Part shown: positions 36,774-44,680 of the stretch, one piece after another
How positions within the stretch are numbered: position 1 is the first letter of the stretch
Layout of the letters: the number at the start of each line of letters is the position of its first letter
Assembly (NCBI GenBank): GCA_963784995.1
Contig: CAWATZ010000011.1
Coordinates: forward strand, 62,001 to 126,000
Length of the DNA: 64,000 nt
Direction of reading: 5' to 3'
Source of the DNA: CAWATZ01 sp963784995
GTDB taxonomy: Bacteria; Planctomycetota; Planctomycetia; Gemmatales; Gemmataceae
The notes under the pieces: model-generated
Told to the model about the DNA's origin: nothing
Seen by the model: only the letters and a program-made list of their open reading frames with translations
Databases searched by the model: none
Translations under genes and position numbers: made by a program

Positions 36774-37199
36774 TCAGCTGTCGCGCAACCGCAACCCCCG
36801 TGCTGCCAGCTTGTGTTGGCACTCCCGCAGGGTCGTCTCACGGAAGCCCGGTTCAAGAATGTCCTCGATGGTTCGCTGGCAGAGGTCCCCCACGGTTAGA
36901 ACCCCCAGCCTGATCGCCCAGCGGCGGGCTCGCAGGGAGAGTTCTCCCAGACGGGCCAAGGGGTCAACCACCCGGAGCCAGGCGGCATCCAGCCGAGCGT
37001 GGAGCAATTCGAGGCGCTCCTGAGCCGTTCGGCGTTCCTGGCTTTCAGCCGGCAGGGTCCCGACCGCCAATTGCAAGCGGAGGAATTCGCTCCGGTCCGC
37101 ATCCCCATTCTCTTCCAGCCAATCGGCATACACGGCGCGGGTCACGTCGTCCAACGGATCAGTTTCGAGGAGCTGGAGGAATGGAGTCTCGTTCCGCAT
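36774..37199 (-). CDS. TIGR02996 domain fused to an RNA-polymerase alpha-CTD-like domain
   Basis: 141 aa. The first ~45 residues (FLQLLETDPLDDVTRAVYAD, WLEENGDADRSEFLRLQ) are the TIGR02996 domain, a planctomycete/myxobacterial module found at the start of many repeat-rich or unknown proteins. The last ~55 residues (LSLRARRWAIRLGVLTVGDL, ...TLRECQHKLAARGLRL) have the spacing of the helix-hairpin-helix alpha-CTD of RNA polymerase, which binds DNA or other proteins. No signal peptide. It is followed on the opposite side of a 42-base gap by a related-lineage protein on the same strand (37242-38033). The function is unknown; the fusion suggests nucleic-acid or transcription contact. Confidence 0.75.
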   Translation of the reverse strand: MRNETPFLQLLETDPLDDVTRAVYADWLEENGDADRSEFLRLQLAVGTLPAESQERRTAQERLELLHARLDAAWLRVVDPLARLGELSLRARRWAIRLGVLTVGDLCQRTIEDILEPGFRETTLRECQHKLAARGLRLRDS

Positions 37200-37241
37200 G
37201 GCGACTCCCTTGGCTGAACGGCAACGCCGGGGACAGCGATC

Positions 37242-38033
37242 TTACTTCAAACCGAGCAACAGGTCCAGCAGCCAGCAACCGCGGACGTGCAGCCCTGGGC
37301 TGTGGCAGTGGCCGAGGACCTGCTCCTCCTCGCAACCGGCGTCTTGAAGCGCGTCGGCCAGGATCGGCAGGCAGTCGAACGCCTGCACCTCGTAAGCGGC
37401 TCGGGCGACGGCGCGGACGGCATCCGACTGCCACTTCGGGTCAACAGCGATTGGCTGGAAGGGGTTGCCGAAGATCTCTCGCAACAGGTCGCATTGAGCC
37501 GCCTCCTCGGCACACCGGTCAGCCAGCCTTCCCCCGGCGTGACTCCCCGCTGCCGCGCTGGCGGGCGCCCACGTCCTGACGGGGATGTATCTGTCTACTT
37601 GGCCCGGAACCTGCCGGGGAGAATCGCTGATTGTTGTCGCGCTTGCTGCGATGCAGGCCAGGAACGCCGTGGTGCGCGGTGCCCCATCCGGTTCTTCCGT
37701 ATAGTAGCGGTCCCACAACTCGGCGAACGCTTCACCACCGTCGGCCAGCTCCTCATCGGTTGCCAGCCCATCGGCATACCGCTCGGCCAGTGCCACCGCA
37801 TCCCGGCATACGGCCTCTGGCAGGAGATGCCAAATCCGCCGACAGCACGCACAGGCGAACAAGCGAAGCTTGCGGTTGCTTGCGGGACCTGCGACGAGGA
37901 AGTCCAGCATCCTCGTTGGATCGGCGCACGTGACCCATTCAGACACCGCCAGCTCCAAGGCGGGCCAACGATCAACGCGAGCTGGCGAAATGCCGCTCAT
38001 CCGTTGGAGTGCATGTCGCACGCGCTCGTCCAT
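37242..38033 (-). CDS. Planctomycete protein of unknown function with RKLRLFACACCRR motif
   Basis: 263 aa. It carries signature stretches I associate with a large Gemmata-type family of unknown role: DFLVAGPASNRKLRLFACAC with CRRIWHLLPE, LLREIFGNPFQPIAVDP, DCLPILADALQDAGCEEEQV and HVRGCWLLDLLLG. The Cys-rich CACC motif could bind metal, but this is not proven. The ATG at 38033 has GGAGAG 5 bases upstream and lies one base after the sirtuin stop, so the two are almost certainly coupled. The longer upstream frame just overlaps the sirtuin gene. Confidence 0.75.
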   Translation of the reverse strand: MDERVRHALQRMSGISPARVDRWPALELAVSEWVTCADPTRMLDFLVAGPASNRKLRLFACACCRRIWHLLPEAVCRDAVALAERYADGLATDEELADGGEAFAELWDRYYTEEPDGAPRTTAFLACIAASATTISDSPRQVPGQVDRYIPVRTWAPASAAAGSHAGGRLADRCAEEAAQCDLLREIFGNPFQPIAVDPKWQSDAVRAVARAAYEVQAFDCLPILADALQDAGCEEEQVLGHCHSPGLHVRGCWLLDLLLGLK

Positions 38034-38034
38034 C

Positions 38035-38850
38035 TCAGCTCTCCAGACCAGCCCCATTGCCTTGCCTGGAGACGTGCTTCTCGTTGTAGCGCGTCCAGAT
38101 CGCATCCAGGGCCACAGCCGCACCTAACCTCAGGCGATACCGCACCATCGTACTCACTCGCGTCGTGCCGAGGTTAATCTCCACAGATGGCTTGTCGCGG
38201 TCCCGGGCCAGTTCGATCGGGTACGCAATGTAAGGGAACACGCTCGTGGTTCCGATCGAGAATGTGACGTCGAATCCCTCGCGTAACTGGTGCTTCAGCT
38301 CGCGAATGCCGCCGTCCGGCAGCATTTCCTCGAAGAGGACCACGTCGGGCCGCGCGACCGCCGAACACGCACCGCAGCGCGGCAAGGCCGGGAGGTGAGC
38401 ATAGTCGCTGACAGTCTCACGCCAGGAACATTTGGTACAACGAAGCTCATGCAGCTCCCCGTGGATGGCGATGACGTTCCGCGATCCCGCGGCGCGATGA
38501 AAGCCGTCCACGTTCTGGGTGAGAGTCCAGACTCGCGGGAAATGTTGCTCCATCTCGGCGACGACAGCGTGGCCGCGGTTGAACTTCGCTCCCCGACAGG
38601 CTTCCTCGATCTGGCGGAGATACTTCCACGTCCACTCCGGGCGGCTGCGGAACATGGGGCCAGACAACATTTCCTCGATGGCCAGGCCCTCTTCCGTCTC
38701 CTCACGCTCGTACAACCCTCCGACGCCCCGATACGTCGGTAGACCCGAGTCGGCCGACATCCCGGCTCCGGTCACGAACAGGATGCTGCGTGCGCGTGCC
38801 AGATGGTCCACAATCCGGTCAATCGTCTCCAGGTCAGGCGGGCTTATCAT
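38035..38850 (-). CDS. SIR2-family NAD-dependent protein deacylase
   Basis: A complete single-domain sirtuin, 271 aa. NAD-binding GAGMSADSGLPTYRG lies at residues ~28-42, the TQNVDGFH motif and catalytic His in IAIHGELHEL follow, then a Cys4 zinc site (CTKC and CGAC) and the substrate/NAD segment RPDVVLFEEMLP with SIGTTSVFPY. It removes acyl groups from lysines using NAD, or hydrolyses NAD if it is a defence-type SIR2. It overlaps the end of the upstream TPR gene by 17 bases and is followed after one base by the RKLRLFACACCRR protein, so the three form an operon. Confidence 0.92.
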   Translation of the reverse strand: MISPPDLETIDRIVDHLARARSILFVTGAGMSADSGLPTYRGVGGLYEREETEEGLAIEEMLSGPMFRSRPEWTWKYLRQIEEACRGAKFNRGHAVVAEMEQHFPRVWTLTQNVDGFHRAAGSRNVIAIHGELHELRCTKCSWRETVSDYAHLPALPRCGACSAVARPDVVLFEEMLPDGGIRELKHQLREGFDVTFSIGTTSVFPYIAYPIELARDRDKPSVEINLGTTRVSTMVRYRLRLGAAVALDAIWTRYNEKHVSRQGNGAGLES

Positions 38851-39571
38851 CGGAGGATTCCTTCAGAGTCAGCTTCTGCAGCAAATAGGCGGACCTTGCT
38901 CGCCGTTTCTCGCTGGAATAGCCGCCAAACAACTCCGCAAGGGCGCTCTCGACGCCACATTCATCCTCTGCTTCGGAAGCAACCTTCTGGAGCTTCTTGA
39001 GCCATTTCTTTTCATTGGTGAGCCGATAGCGGCAGTACCATGCCGAAGGCTCGGCCCACGCATGTGCTTTTTCACGCCCGAGCGCTGCTTCGTAGGCCGC
39101 CAGCGCCTCGCTGAGGCGGCCCGCTTCCAGTTCAATGTCTCCGACCTCCAGCAGCGCCGTGACATCCTCCTTGTCGAGGTCTGCCGCGGCCGCAAACATC
39201 TCGACGGCGGCCTGCAAGTTGCCAGCACGTCGGCAGGCATTGCCAGCCGCGATCGCGGTCGCCCAAGTGGGGCTTTCTTCAAATTCCTGGCGCGCTCGCT
39301 TCACAGCTTCGTCGAACCGGCCGAGCTTTCCGAGTGTCATCATTTCCACGACCAGCGACTTTTCGCTCTGACCGTGTTTCTTGACGATGCGCTGGATCGC
39401 CTTCAGCACTTGAACCAGCAAACCTCGTTGTTCCGGGGTGAGGTCAGCGTTCTCGGGGAAGGTCTGCACGTGCTGCCCAAGGGTGAGGACAACCGGGTCG
39501 GCACCGGTTTCGCGGAGTCGTGCGGCAAGGGTTGCGAGATACGTTGGCAGGGGCGGATGCGGGACCCACAT
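38834..39571 (-). CDS. TPR-repeat protein
   Basis: 245 aa, soluble. After a helical N-terminus (LPTYLATLAARLRETGADPV, GLLVQVLKAIQRIVKKHGQ) there are three to four TPR-type helix pairs: LGKLGRFDEAVKRARQEFEE, GNACRRAGNLQAAVEMFAAA, GDIELEAGRLSEALAAYEAA. The ATG at 39571 has a GGGGGAG ribosome-binding site 8 bases upstream; the longer frame before it translates a palindromic repeat. Its stop lies inside the sirtuin start, so the two are translationally coupled. It probably acts as an interaction partner or scaffold for the sirtuin, an inference from position only. Confidence 0.75.
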   Translation of the reverse strand: MWVPHPPLPTYLATLAARLRETGADPVVLTLGQHVQTFPENADLTPEQRGLLVQVLKAIQRIVKKHGQSEKSLVVEMMTLGKLGRFDEAVKRARQEFEESPTWATAIAAGNACRRAGNLQAAVEMFAAAADLDKEDVTALLEVGDIELEAGRLSEALAAYEAALGREKAHAWAEPSAWYCRYRLTNEKKWLKKLQKVASEAEDECGVESALAELFGGYSSEKRRARSAYLLQKLTLKESSDDKPA

Positions 39572-39693
39572 TGTTTCGACTCCCCCTGAGACATCGGCCG
39601 ACTGTACCAGCCACTGTAGCACGGCCCGTCCCACAATGCCATTGCTTTCGCTTCCTTCACGCTCCGGGGTCTGGCAAAAGTTCCGGGAACCTG

Positions 39694-39794
39694 TTAGCCG
39701 CGACGCGGAGCGCAGCGCAGCGGAGCGCGGGGCCCCTCCGCTTCGTGGGGAGCTGCCGCGCTCCGCTGCGCTGCGCTCCGCGTCGCGGCTAACG
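39694..39794. repeat. Inverted repeat with 38-base arms
   Basis: Arms 39694-39731 and 39757-39794 are perfectly complementary (core GCGACGCGGAGCGCAGCGCA). The arm shares the GCGCAGCGCAGCGGAG motif with family A but differs in its flanks, so it is a related subfamily. It lies between the enolase-superfamily gene and the TPR gene. Confidence 0.9.
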
Positions 39795-39943
39795 GTTCGG
39801 CCCTTCCCGGATCTGTTGCACATTCGGCAAGATTCAGTCGTGCAGCTGATCGTCTGCTTCCTTGGGCTTCACGCCGTGGAACCTGCGCCATGCCAACTCC
39901 TGATCCCATTTCCACAATGCGATCGTGGCAAGCACGCACCAAA

Positions 39944-41047
39944 TCATTGCAAGCTGACGCCCAGTCCCGGCCCGGTGGGGACGAACAAGCGGTCCGCCTT
40001 GTATTCAAGTGCCTTGGTGGTCAACGGCTGCTCGAAGTACAGCGGCCCGATCAGGTCGCCGGGATAGCGTTCGCAGAGCAGGTTGCCCGTGGCCACGGCG
40101 ACGTGGGCCATCGCGGCGGTGGCGACCTCCCTTTCCAGGTTGCTGCCGATGGTGCTCGGAATGCCGGCGGCCTCGGCCATCCGGGCCAGATACTGCGTTG
40201 GCCGGATGCCGCCGTGCTTGCCCGGATAGAGGCTGATCACGTCGGCCGAGCCGGCTCGGATCACGGCCAGCAGGTCCTGATCGGTGAAAACGCTCTCGTC
40301 GGCCATGATCGGCACGCCCGACCGGCGGCGCACCTCGGCCATGCTGGCGTGGTCGCCGCGCCGGGTCGGCTGCTCGAACAGGGCCACCTCCAGCTTCTCG
40401 AACCGGCTGGCGACCCAGACCGCCTGATCCACCGTGTAGCCGCCGTTGGCGTCCACCGACAGGAAGCAATCGCTGCCGATGGCCTGCCGCACCGCACGCA
40501 GCCGGTCCACGTCGGCCCGGGGGTTTCGGCCCACCTTGACCTTGATCGCCTTCCAGCCGCGCTCGACCATCTTCTTGGCCCGCTCCGCCGCCACCTCGGG
40601 CTCCACCGCGCCCACCACGAACTTGAGCCGGATGCCCGGATCGCCGCCTTCGGGAGGCGAGGCCCGGCCGCCCAAAAGCTTGTGTACCGGGACGCCGAGG
40701 ATCTGCCCTTGCAGATCGAGCAGGGCCATCTCCAGGGCCGCCTTGGCGAAGCTGTTGGCGAAGGCGGTGCGGTCCAGCCGCCGGCCGATCCATTCGGTGT
40801 CGAACGGGTCGGCACCGACGATCAGGGGAGCCAGCACTTCGCGGATCAGGGCGATGGTGCCGGCCTGCGTTTCGCCACTCCAGACGCTGGTGACGCTGGC
40901 CTCGCCCAGGCCAAGGTGGTGTTCCTCGTCCGCGACCCGCACCAGGACGTACTGCCCGGCTCGATGCTCCCCCAGCGAGCTGATGATGGCAATGTCTCGA
41001 CGGAGGTGGCCGTCAATCGGCTCGGCGGACACAACGGTGATTGGCAT
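39944..41047 (-). CDS. Mandelate racemase / muconate lactonizing enzyme family protein (enolase superfamily)
   Basis: 367 aa, full length. The capping domain is N-terminal; the barrel shows the MLE-subgroup catalytic set: KVKVG (Lys general base), DANGGY, EQPT and ADESVF as the Asp-Glu-Asp metal ligands, and a second Lys in SLYPGKHGG. It abstracts a proton alpha to a carboxylate to racemise or cycloisomerise a substrate that cannot be predicted reliably; dipeptide epimerases and muconate cycloisomerases are the nearest types. The gene lies 25 bases after a zinc-ribbon membrane protein gene on the same strand. Confidence 0.85.
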   Translation of the reverse strand: MPITVVSAEPIDGHLRRDIAIISSLGEHRAGQYVLVRVADEEHHLGLGEASVTSVWSGETQAGTIALIREVLAPLIVGADPFDTEWIGRRLDRTAFANSFAKAALEMALLDLQGQILGVPVHKLLGGRASPPEGGDPGIRLKFVVGAVEPEVAAERAKKMVERGWKAIKVKVGRNPRADVDRLRAVRQAIGSDCFLSVDANGGYTVDQAVWVASRFEKLEVALFEQPTRRGDHASMAEVRRRSGVPIMADESVFTDQDLLAVIRAGSADVISLYPGKHGGIRPTQYLARMAEAAGIPSTIGSNLEREVATAAMAHVAVATGNLLCERYPGDLIGPLYFEQPLTTKALEYKADRLFVPTGPGLGVSLQ

Positions 41048-41072
41048 GAGGATTTCCTTTCCCGAGGGCGGC

Positions 41073-41774
41073 TCAGCGAAACTGAGATTTGACCCGGTCG
41101 TTGGACAGGGCGATCAGGCCCTGAATGCCGCCAAGCCACTCCCCGAGGGCCGCAATCAGGACCACCACGAAGACGCCACAGGATGCAGCCAGGTAGGCAG
41201 GGTTCATCCGGTCGAGCCCCCCCAGGAGTTGCAGGCCCGCTACCGCCAGCTGGAGCAGGCTCTTGAGTCCCAGGACCAGAGCGGTGATACAGCCCGCCAT
41301 CGCCAGGCCGTAGTTGTTCTGGGAAGCCAGGGCCCCGGCTCCCAGCAAGGTCACGATGGCGAGCCCGACTTGCACCGTGCCACCGATCAGCAGCACGACC
41401 GCGAGGACGACGGCCTGGTCTTTCGGCATCGGAATGGGGGACTCGAACAGGGAAAAACAGCCGAAAAGAAAGCAGCAGGAGCTGAGCAGGAACTCAATGA
41501 TCGCCGCGGTCCGCAGCCAGTTGGCGGGTCCAGTGGTCCGTCCTCCGAATCGCTCCGTCCTCCGGGAAGCGGCTTCGTCCGGAAAGTCGAAGTCGCTGCT
41601 GGGGCCCTGGGTCGGCGAAGATCCAGCCGGTTGCAGGACGGGCCGGGGCGTCACGGCTTCGCCGGCCGGGGCCGTGAAAACGGTCTGACAGTGCGGACAC
41701 TGCACTTCCGAGCCGCGCAGAGATTCCGGCAAGTTCAGAGCGCGATGGCAATTCGGGCAGGGAACGGTGGGCAT
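41073..41774 (-). CDS. Zinc-ribbon (MJ0042-like) multi-spanning membrane protein
   Basis: 233 aa. The N-terminus is a Cys4 zinc ribbon (VPCPNCHRALNLPESLRGSE, VQCPHCQTVF) of the MJ0042 type, followed by a Pro/Ser linker and four hydrophobic helices (for example IIEFLLSSCCFLFGCFSLF, AVVLAVVLLIGGTVQVGLAI, LAASCGVFVVVLIAALGEWL). The ATG at 41774 has ACAGGA 7 bases upstream; an ATG seven codons earlier is possible. It is a clear paralogue of the adjacent gene at 41809. Function unknown; the arrangement (cytosolic zinc finger plus membrane bundle) is common in planctomycetes. Confidence 0.75.
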   Translation of the reverse strand: MPTVPCPNCHRALNLPESLRGSEVQCPHCQTVFTAPAGEAVTPRPVLQPAGSSPTQGPSSDFDFPDEAASRRTERFGGRTTGPANWLRTAAIIEFLLSSCCFLFGCFSLFESPIPMPKDQAVVLAVVLLIGGTVQVGLAIVTLLGAGALASQNNYGLAMAGCITALVLGLKSLLQLAVAGLQLLGGLDRMNPAYLAASCGVFVVVLIAALGEWLGGIQGLIALSNDRVKSQFR

Positions 41775-41808
41775 GGGTGAATCCTGTGGCGACAAGGGCG
41801 AGGCTGCC

Positions 41809-42996
41809 TCACGGCGGAGGGAGTTTTACGTTTCGGACCGAGAGGGGACAAGGCGCTACCGAGAACAGTCTGGCCACGCCGCCAATCAGGGAAATCGCGG
41901 CCGCCAGCGACAGGGTCAGGAGCAGCAGCGAGCCCACCAGAAAGCCGCTCCCATCCCGCCGCCAGGGCAGTTCACTGATCACCAGGCTCACGAAAACGGC
42001 TTGCAAGGCATCCTTCACCGCAAAGAGGACGGCCAGGATGCCCGCTGTCCAGGCCAGCCCGGAGCGTCGGCCGTTCTTCAGGTCTCTGGTCCCGAACAGG
42101 ACCACAAGGCCCAGTCCGAACAGGAACAGGACGCCGATCACGATCCCGGCTCCGTAATCATCTCTGAGTCGGTGCCAGGGGAGCGGCGCGTTGAACCACC
42201 AGGCCAGGAAAAGCAGCAATCCGATCCAGGAGAGGAAGACGCCTCGCCAGAGCCACGCGGCGGCGGTCTTTAGCTTACGCAGGAACGATTCCGGCAGTGC
42301 CTGCTCGTTGCCTGGCGCGACTTTGCGTTCGCGCAGAACAGAGAGTGTCTTGGTTCCCGCGACAAACGCAATCAACGCTACCGCCAGCGATAGGATCAGG
42401 CCGATCAGACCGATCACGCCATCCCCGCTCCGGGAGGGAGGATAAGCCATCACCACCAGAATCAATCCGCACTGAAGCAGATCCTTGATTCCCAGGAGAA
42501 GAGCAAGAACTCCCGCCGCCAGGACAAGCCCTCCCGTCTCACCGCGTCTGAGGGAACTCGCTCCTCCCAGGACCACTCCGCCCCAGATGCAAACCGTCAC
42601 AATTCCGGCCACAAACCACAGAGCCAGAGCGTCCCTGCCGGCGTAGACGAGGAGTTCGGACATGCTGCACAAGCACATCACACCGAGAAAGGACGAGAGG
42701 ATCCCGAAAACCCCTGCGGACTTCAGCCACGCCGCTGCGTTGGCAACTCTGGGCCGGGTCGGGGCATCCGGATGCGGCTCGTACCGGCGAAGCGTTTCGG
42801 CCCGCTCTTGTCGGCGTGGAGGTGTCGGAGGCGCTGCTTGTCCAGAGGGTACAATCCCGGTCTCCGGTTGCAGCGGGGCATCGCTTTCAGGGGTGCGAAA
42901 GGTGTGCCGGCAGCCGGGGCACCGCACCACCGAACCCCGCACCTCCTCGGGTAAGTTCAGCAGGCGCCGGCACTGAGGACAGCGAATCGTGATCAT
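41809..42996 (-). CDS. Zinc-ribbon membrane protein, duplicated helical domain
   Basis: 395 aa. A zinc ribbon (MITIRCPQCRRLLNLPEEVR, VVRCPGCRHTF) is followed by about eight hydrophobic helices in two similar halves, each ending with a short KDLLQ or KDALQ motif (LALLLGIKDLLQCGLIL and ILAVLFAVKDALQAVFV). The same motif is KSLLQ in the shorter paralogue next door, so this gene looks like an internal duplication of that domain. The ATG at 42996 begins exactly at the zinc ribbon; no strong ribosome-binding site is visible. It starts 22 bases after the phosphodiesterase-like gene and is probably cotranscribed. Confidence 0.72.
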   Translation of the reverse strand: MITIRCPQCRRLLNLPEEVRGSVVRCPGCRHTFRTPESDAPLQPETGIVPSGQAAPPTPPRRQERAETLRRYEPHPDAPTRPRVANAAAWLKSAGVFGILSSFLGVMCLCSMSELLVYAGRDALALWFVAGIVTVCIWGGVVLGGASSLRRGETGGLVLAAGVLALLLGIKDLLQCGLILVVMAYPPSRSGDGVIGLIGLILSLAVALIAFVAGTKTLSVLRERKVAPGNEQALPESFLRKLKTAAAWLWRGVFLSWIGLLLFLAWWFNAPLPWHRLRDDYGAGIVIGVLFLFGLGLVVLFGTRDLKNGRRSGLAWTAGILAVLFAVKDALQAVFVSLVISELPWRRDGSGFLVGSLLLLTLSLAAAISLIGGVARLFSVAPCPLSVRNVKLPPP

Positions 42997-43018
42997 CGCG
43001 TGGTGGTTTCTCGCCTCT

Positions 43019-44419
43019 TCATCCGCCCAGACCCAGCGCACCCAGCACCAGGTCACGAACCGCAGTCATGGGCAGGTCGCCTTCCCCGGGCGGCGGTCCG
43101 TCGCCGATCAGCAGCGGCCGGTCGCCAGGATCAGCCGCCGCGACGCCGTGGCTGCCGCGGACCAGGGAGGCGTCCAGCGGCACCACGTCGAACAGGGTGC
43201 GGAAGCCGAGCTTCTTCTGGATTAGCCGGCGCACGGCCCGGCCCATCGGCCAGAGCAGCTTCGGATCGAAGAACAGCTCGCAGGGATCGTACCCCGGTTT
43301 GCGATGGATGTCCACAGTCCGGGCGTAGTCGGGCGCTTGCCGGTCGTCCAGCCAGAACGGATACGCCAGCCAGGCGTCCGGCCGGGACAGCACCACCAGC
43401 TCCCCGCTCCGCTCATGGTCGAGTCCCAGCGCTTTCCGCTCCTCGCCTTCCAGGATGCGATCCACTCCCTCCAGGCCGAGCAGCAGTTCGCGGACCTTCG
43501 GTCGATCAAGGGGGTCGGGAACGTAAACGTGGGCCAGCTGATGATCGCAGACGGCGAAGGCCCGGCTCTCGAACAGGTCCAGCACCTCGCCGAACGGCCC
43601 CGGACGGACGCTGACCAGCCCCGCCCTGCGCAGGGCCCGGTTCGGCAGCACAGCGCGCTTGACGTCCACGTGGCCATATTCGCTGACCACCCAGACCCGC
43701 GCACCGACTCGCCGGGCGGCGTCCAGCAGCGGCTCGCAGGCAGAGTCCAGCTCGCCGACAATCTGCTTCATGTCGCAGCCGGATGGGCCGAACCGCTGCG
43801 GGTCATAGTCGAGATGCGGCAGGTAAACCAGGGTCAGGTCGGGATGCTCGCTGGTCAGCACCTCGGCGGCGCAGGAGGCAATCCACTGGGCACAAGCCAA
43901 ACCCGCTTTCGGGCCCCAGAAGGACGGGAAGGGAAAGGGGCCCAGCTGCCGCTCCAGACGGTCGGTCAAGCCCAGCGGCGTGCCGTGGACAGCGAACGCC
44001 TTGTTGCCGTCGGCCGCATAATAGGGTTTGGGAGTGACGCTCAGGGCGACCGCGGCCCCCTGGTTGAACCACCAGAACAGCTTGGCACAGCGGAAGTTGC
44101 GTCCTTGCTGCCGGGCTCGAACCAGTGCGGTCTGGTAGAACGGCTCCGCCTGCAGCAGCCGGTTGGATTGCTGCCAGAAACGGACTTCCATCGTGTCGCG
44201 GAAGAGCCAGCCGTTGGCGACGATGCCGTGCCGGTCGGGCAATTGGCCGGTCAGCAAGGTGGCCTGGGCCGTGCAGGTCACGGCGGGAATGACCTCGAGC
44301 AGCGGACGCATCCAGCCGGAGTGTACTAGACTACTGATACGCGGGGCCAGCGGCAGAAGGCGAGGCGTCAGGCCGACCGCGTTGATCAGGACCAGGGGTT
44401 CCTTGAGGGGTCTCATCAT
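43019..44419 (-). CDS. Alkaline phosphatase family / nucleotide pyrophosphatase-phosphodiesterase-like protein
   Basis: 466 aa, no signal peptide. The active-site Thr region is EVIPAVTCTAQATLLTGQLP with the following DRHGIVANGW; metal-ligand regions are VYLPHLDYDPQRFGPSG, VVSEYGHVDVKRAVLPNR and the C-terminal SLVRGSHGVAAADPGDRPLL. The family (type I phosphodiesterase/nucleotide pyrophosphatase) hydrolyses phosphomono- or diesters, and the substrate is not evident. Start codons are paired (ATGATG at 44419). Its promoter region is shared with divergent metK and contains a palindromic repeat. Confidence 0.85.
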   Translation of the reverse strand: MMRPLKEPLVLINAVGLTPRLLPLAPRISSLVHSGWMRPLLEVIPAVTCTAQATLLTGQLPDRHGIVANGWLFRDTMEVRFWQQSNRLLQAEPFYQTALVRARQQGRNFRCAKLFWWFNQGAAVALSVTPKPYYAADGNKAFAVHGTPLGLTDRLERQLGPFPFPSFWGPKAGLACAQWIASCAAEVLTSEHPDLTLVYLPHLDYDPQRFGPSGCDMKQIVGELDSACEPLLDAARRVGARVWVVSEYGHVDVKRAVLPNRALRRAGLVSVRPGPFGEVLDLFESRAFAVCDHQLAHVYVPDPLDRPKVRELLLGLEGVDRILEGEERKALGLDHERSGELVVLSRPDAWLAYPFWLDDRQAPDYARTVDIHRKPGYDPCELFFDPKLLWPMGRAVRRLIQKKLGFRTLFDVVPLDASLVRGSHGVAAADPGDRPLLIGDGPPPGEGDLPMTAVRDLVLGALGLGG

Positions 44420-44436
44420 GGCCCATCTTATGAAGG

Positions 44437-44507
44437 CGAGCGGCGCGGCGTCAGCCCGCCGGTGAGGGTGCCATTCACCGGCGGTCTGACGCCGCGCCGC
44501 TCGCCCT
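44437..44507. repeat. Inverted repeat, family D, between divergent genes
   Basis: Arms 44437-44467 and 44477-44507 pair over about 30 bases with one mismatch (core GGCGAGCGGCGCGGCGTCAG). Half of the same element occurs at 7191-7209. It lies immediately upstream of the phosphodiesterase-like gene. Confidence 0.9.
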
Positions 44508-44589
44508 CAAAGGAAGGAGGATGGGCTGCTCGGGCAAGCTGCATGGGAAAATCCGACTGCAACGACCTTGACGATTGCGGCAGTTGTGA

Positions 44590-44619
44590 TTGCTCTTGTT
44601 CACCCCAATCTCATATAAT
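44590..44619 (+). promoter_or_regulatory. Candidate sigma-70-type promoter of metK
   Basis: A consensus -10 (TATAAT, 44614-44619) follows a weak -35 (TTGCTC, 44590-44595) at 18 bases. A start near 44626 would leave a leader of about 55 bases before the GTG. I see no SAM riboswitch in the leader. Confidence 0.45.
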
Positions 44620-44680
44620 CCCCGATCATGGGCACTGAGGGAACGTGACTCGATTTTACCCCGGCAATGAGGACATTTCC

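Noticed and set aside
44568..44573. TTGACG as the -35 element of metK
   Set aside because: It is 40 bases from the TATAAT box, too far for a single promoter.
44520..44680. SAM riboswitch in the metK leader
   Set aside because: No conserved SAM-I, SAM-II or SAM-IV type core could be recognised in the short leader.
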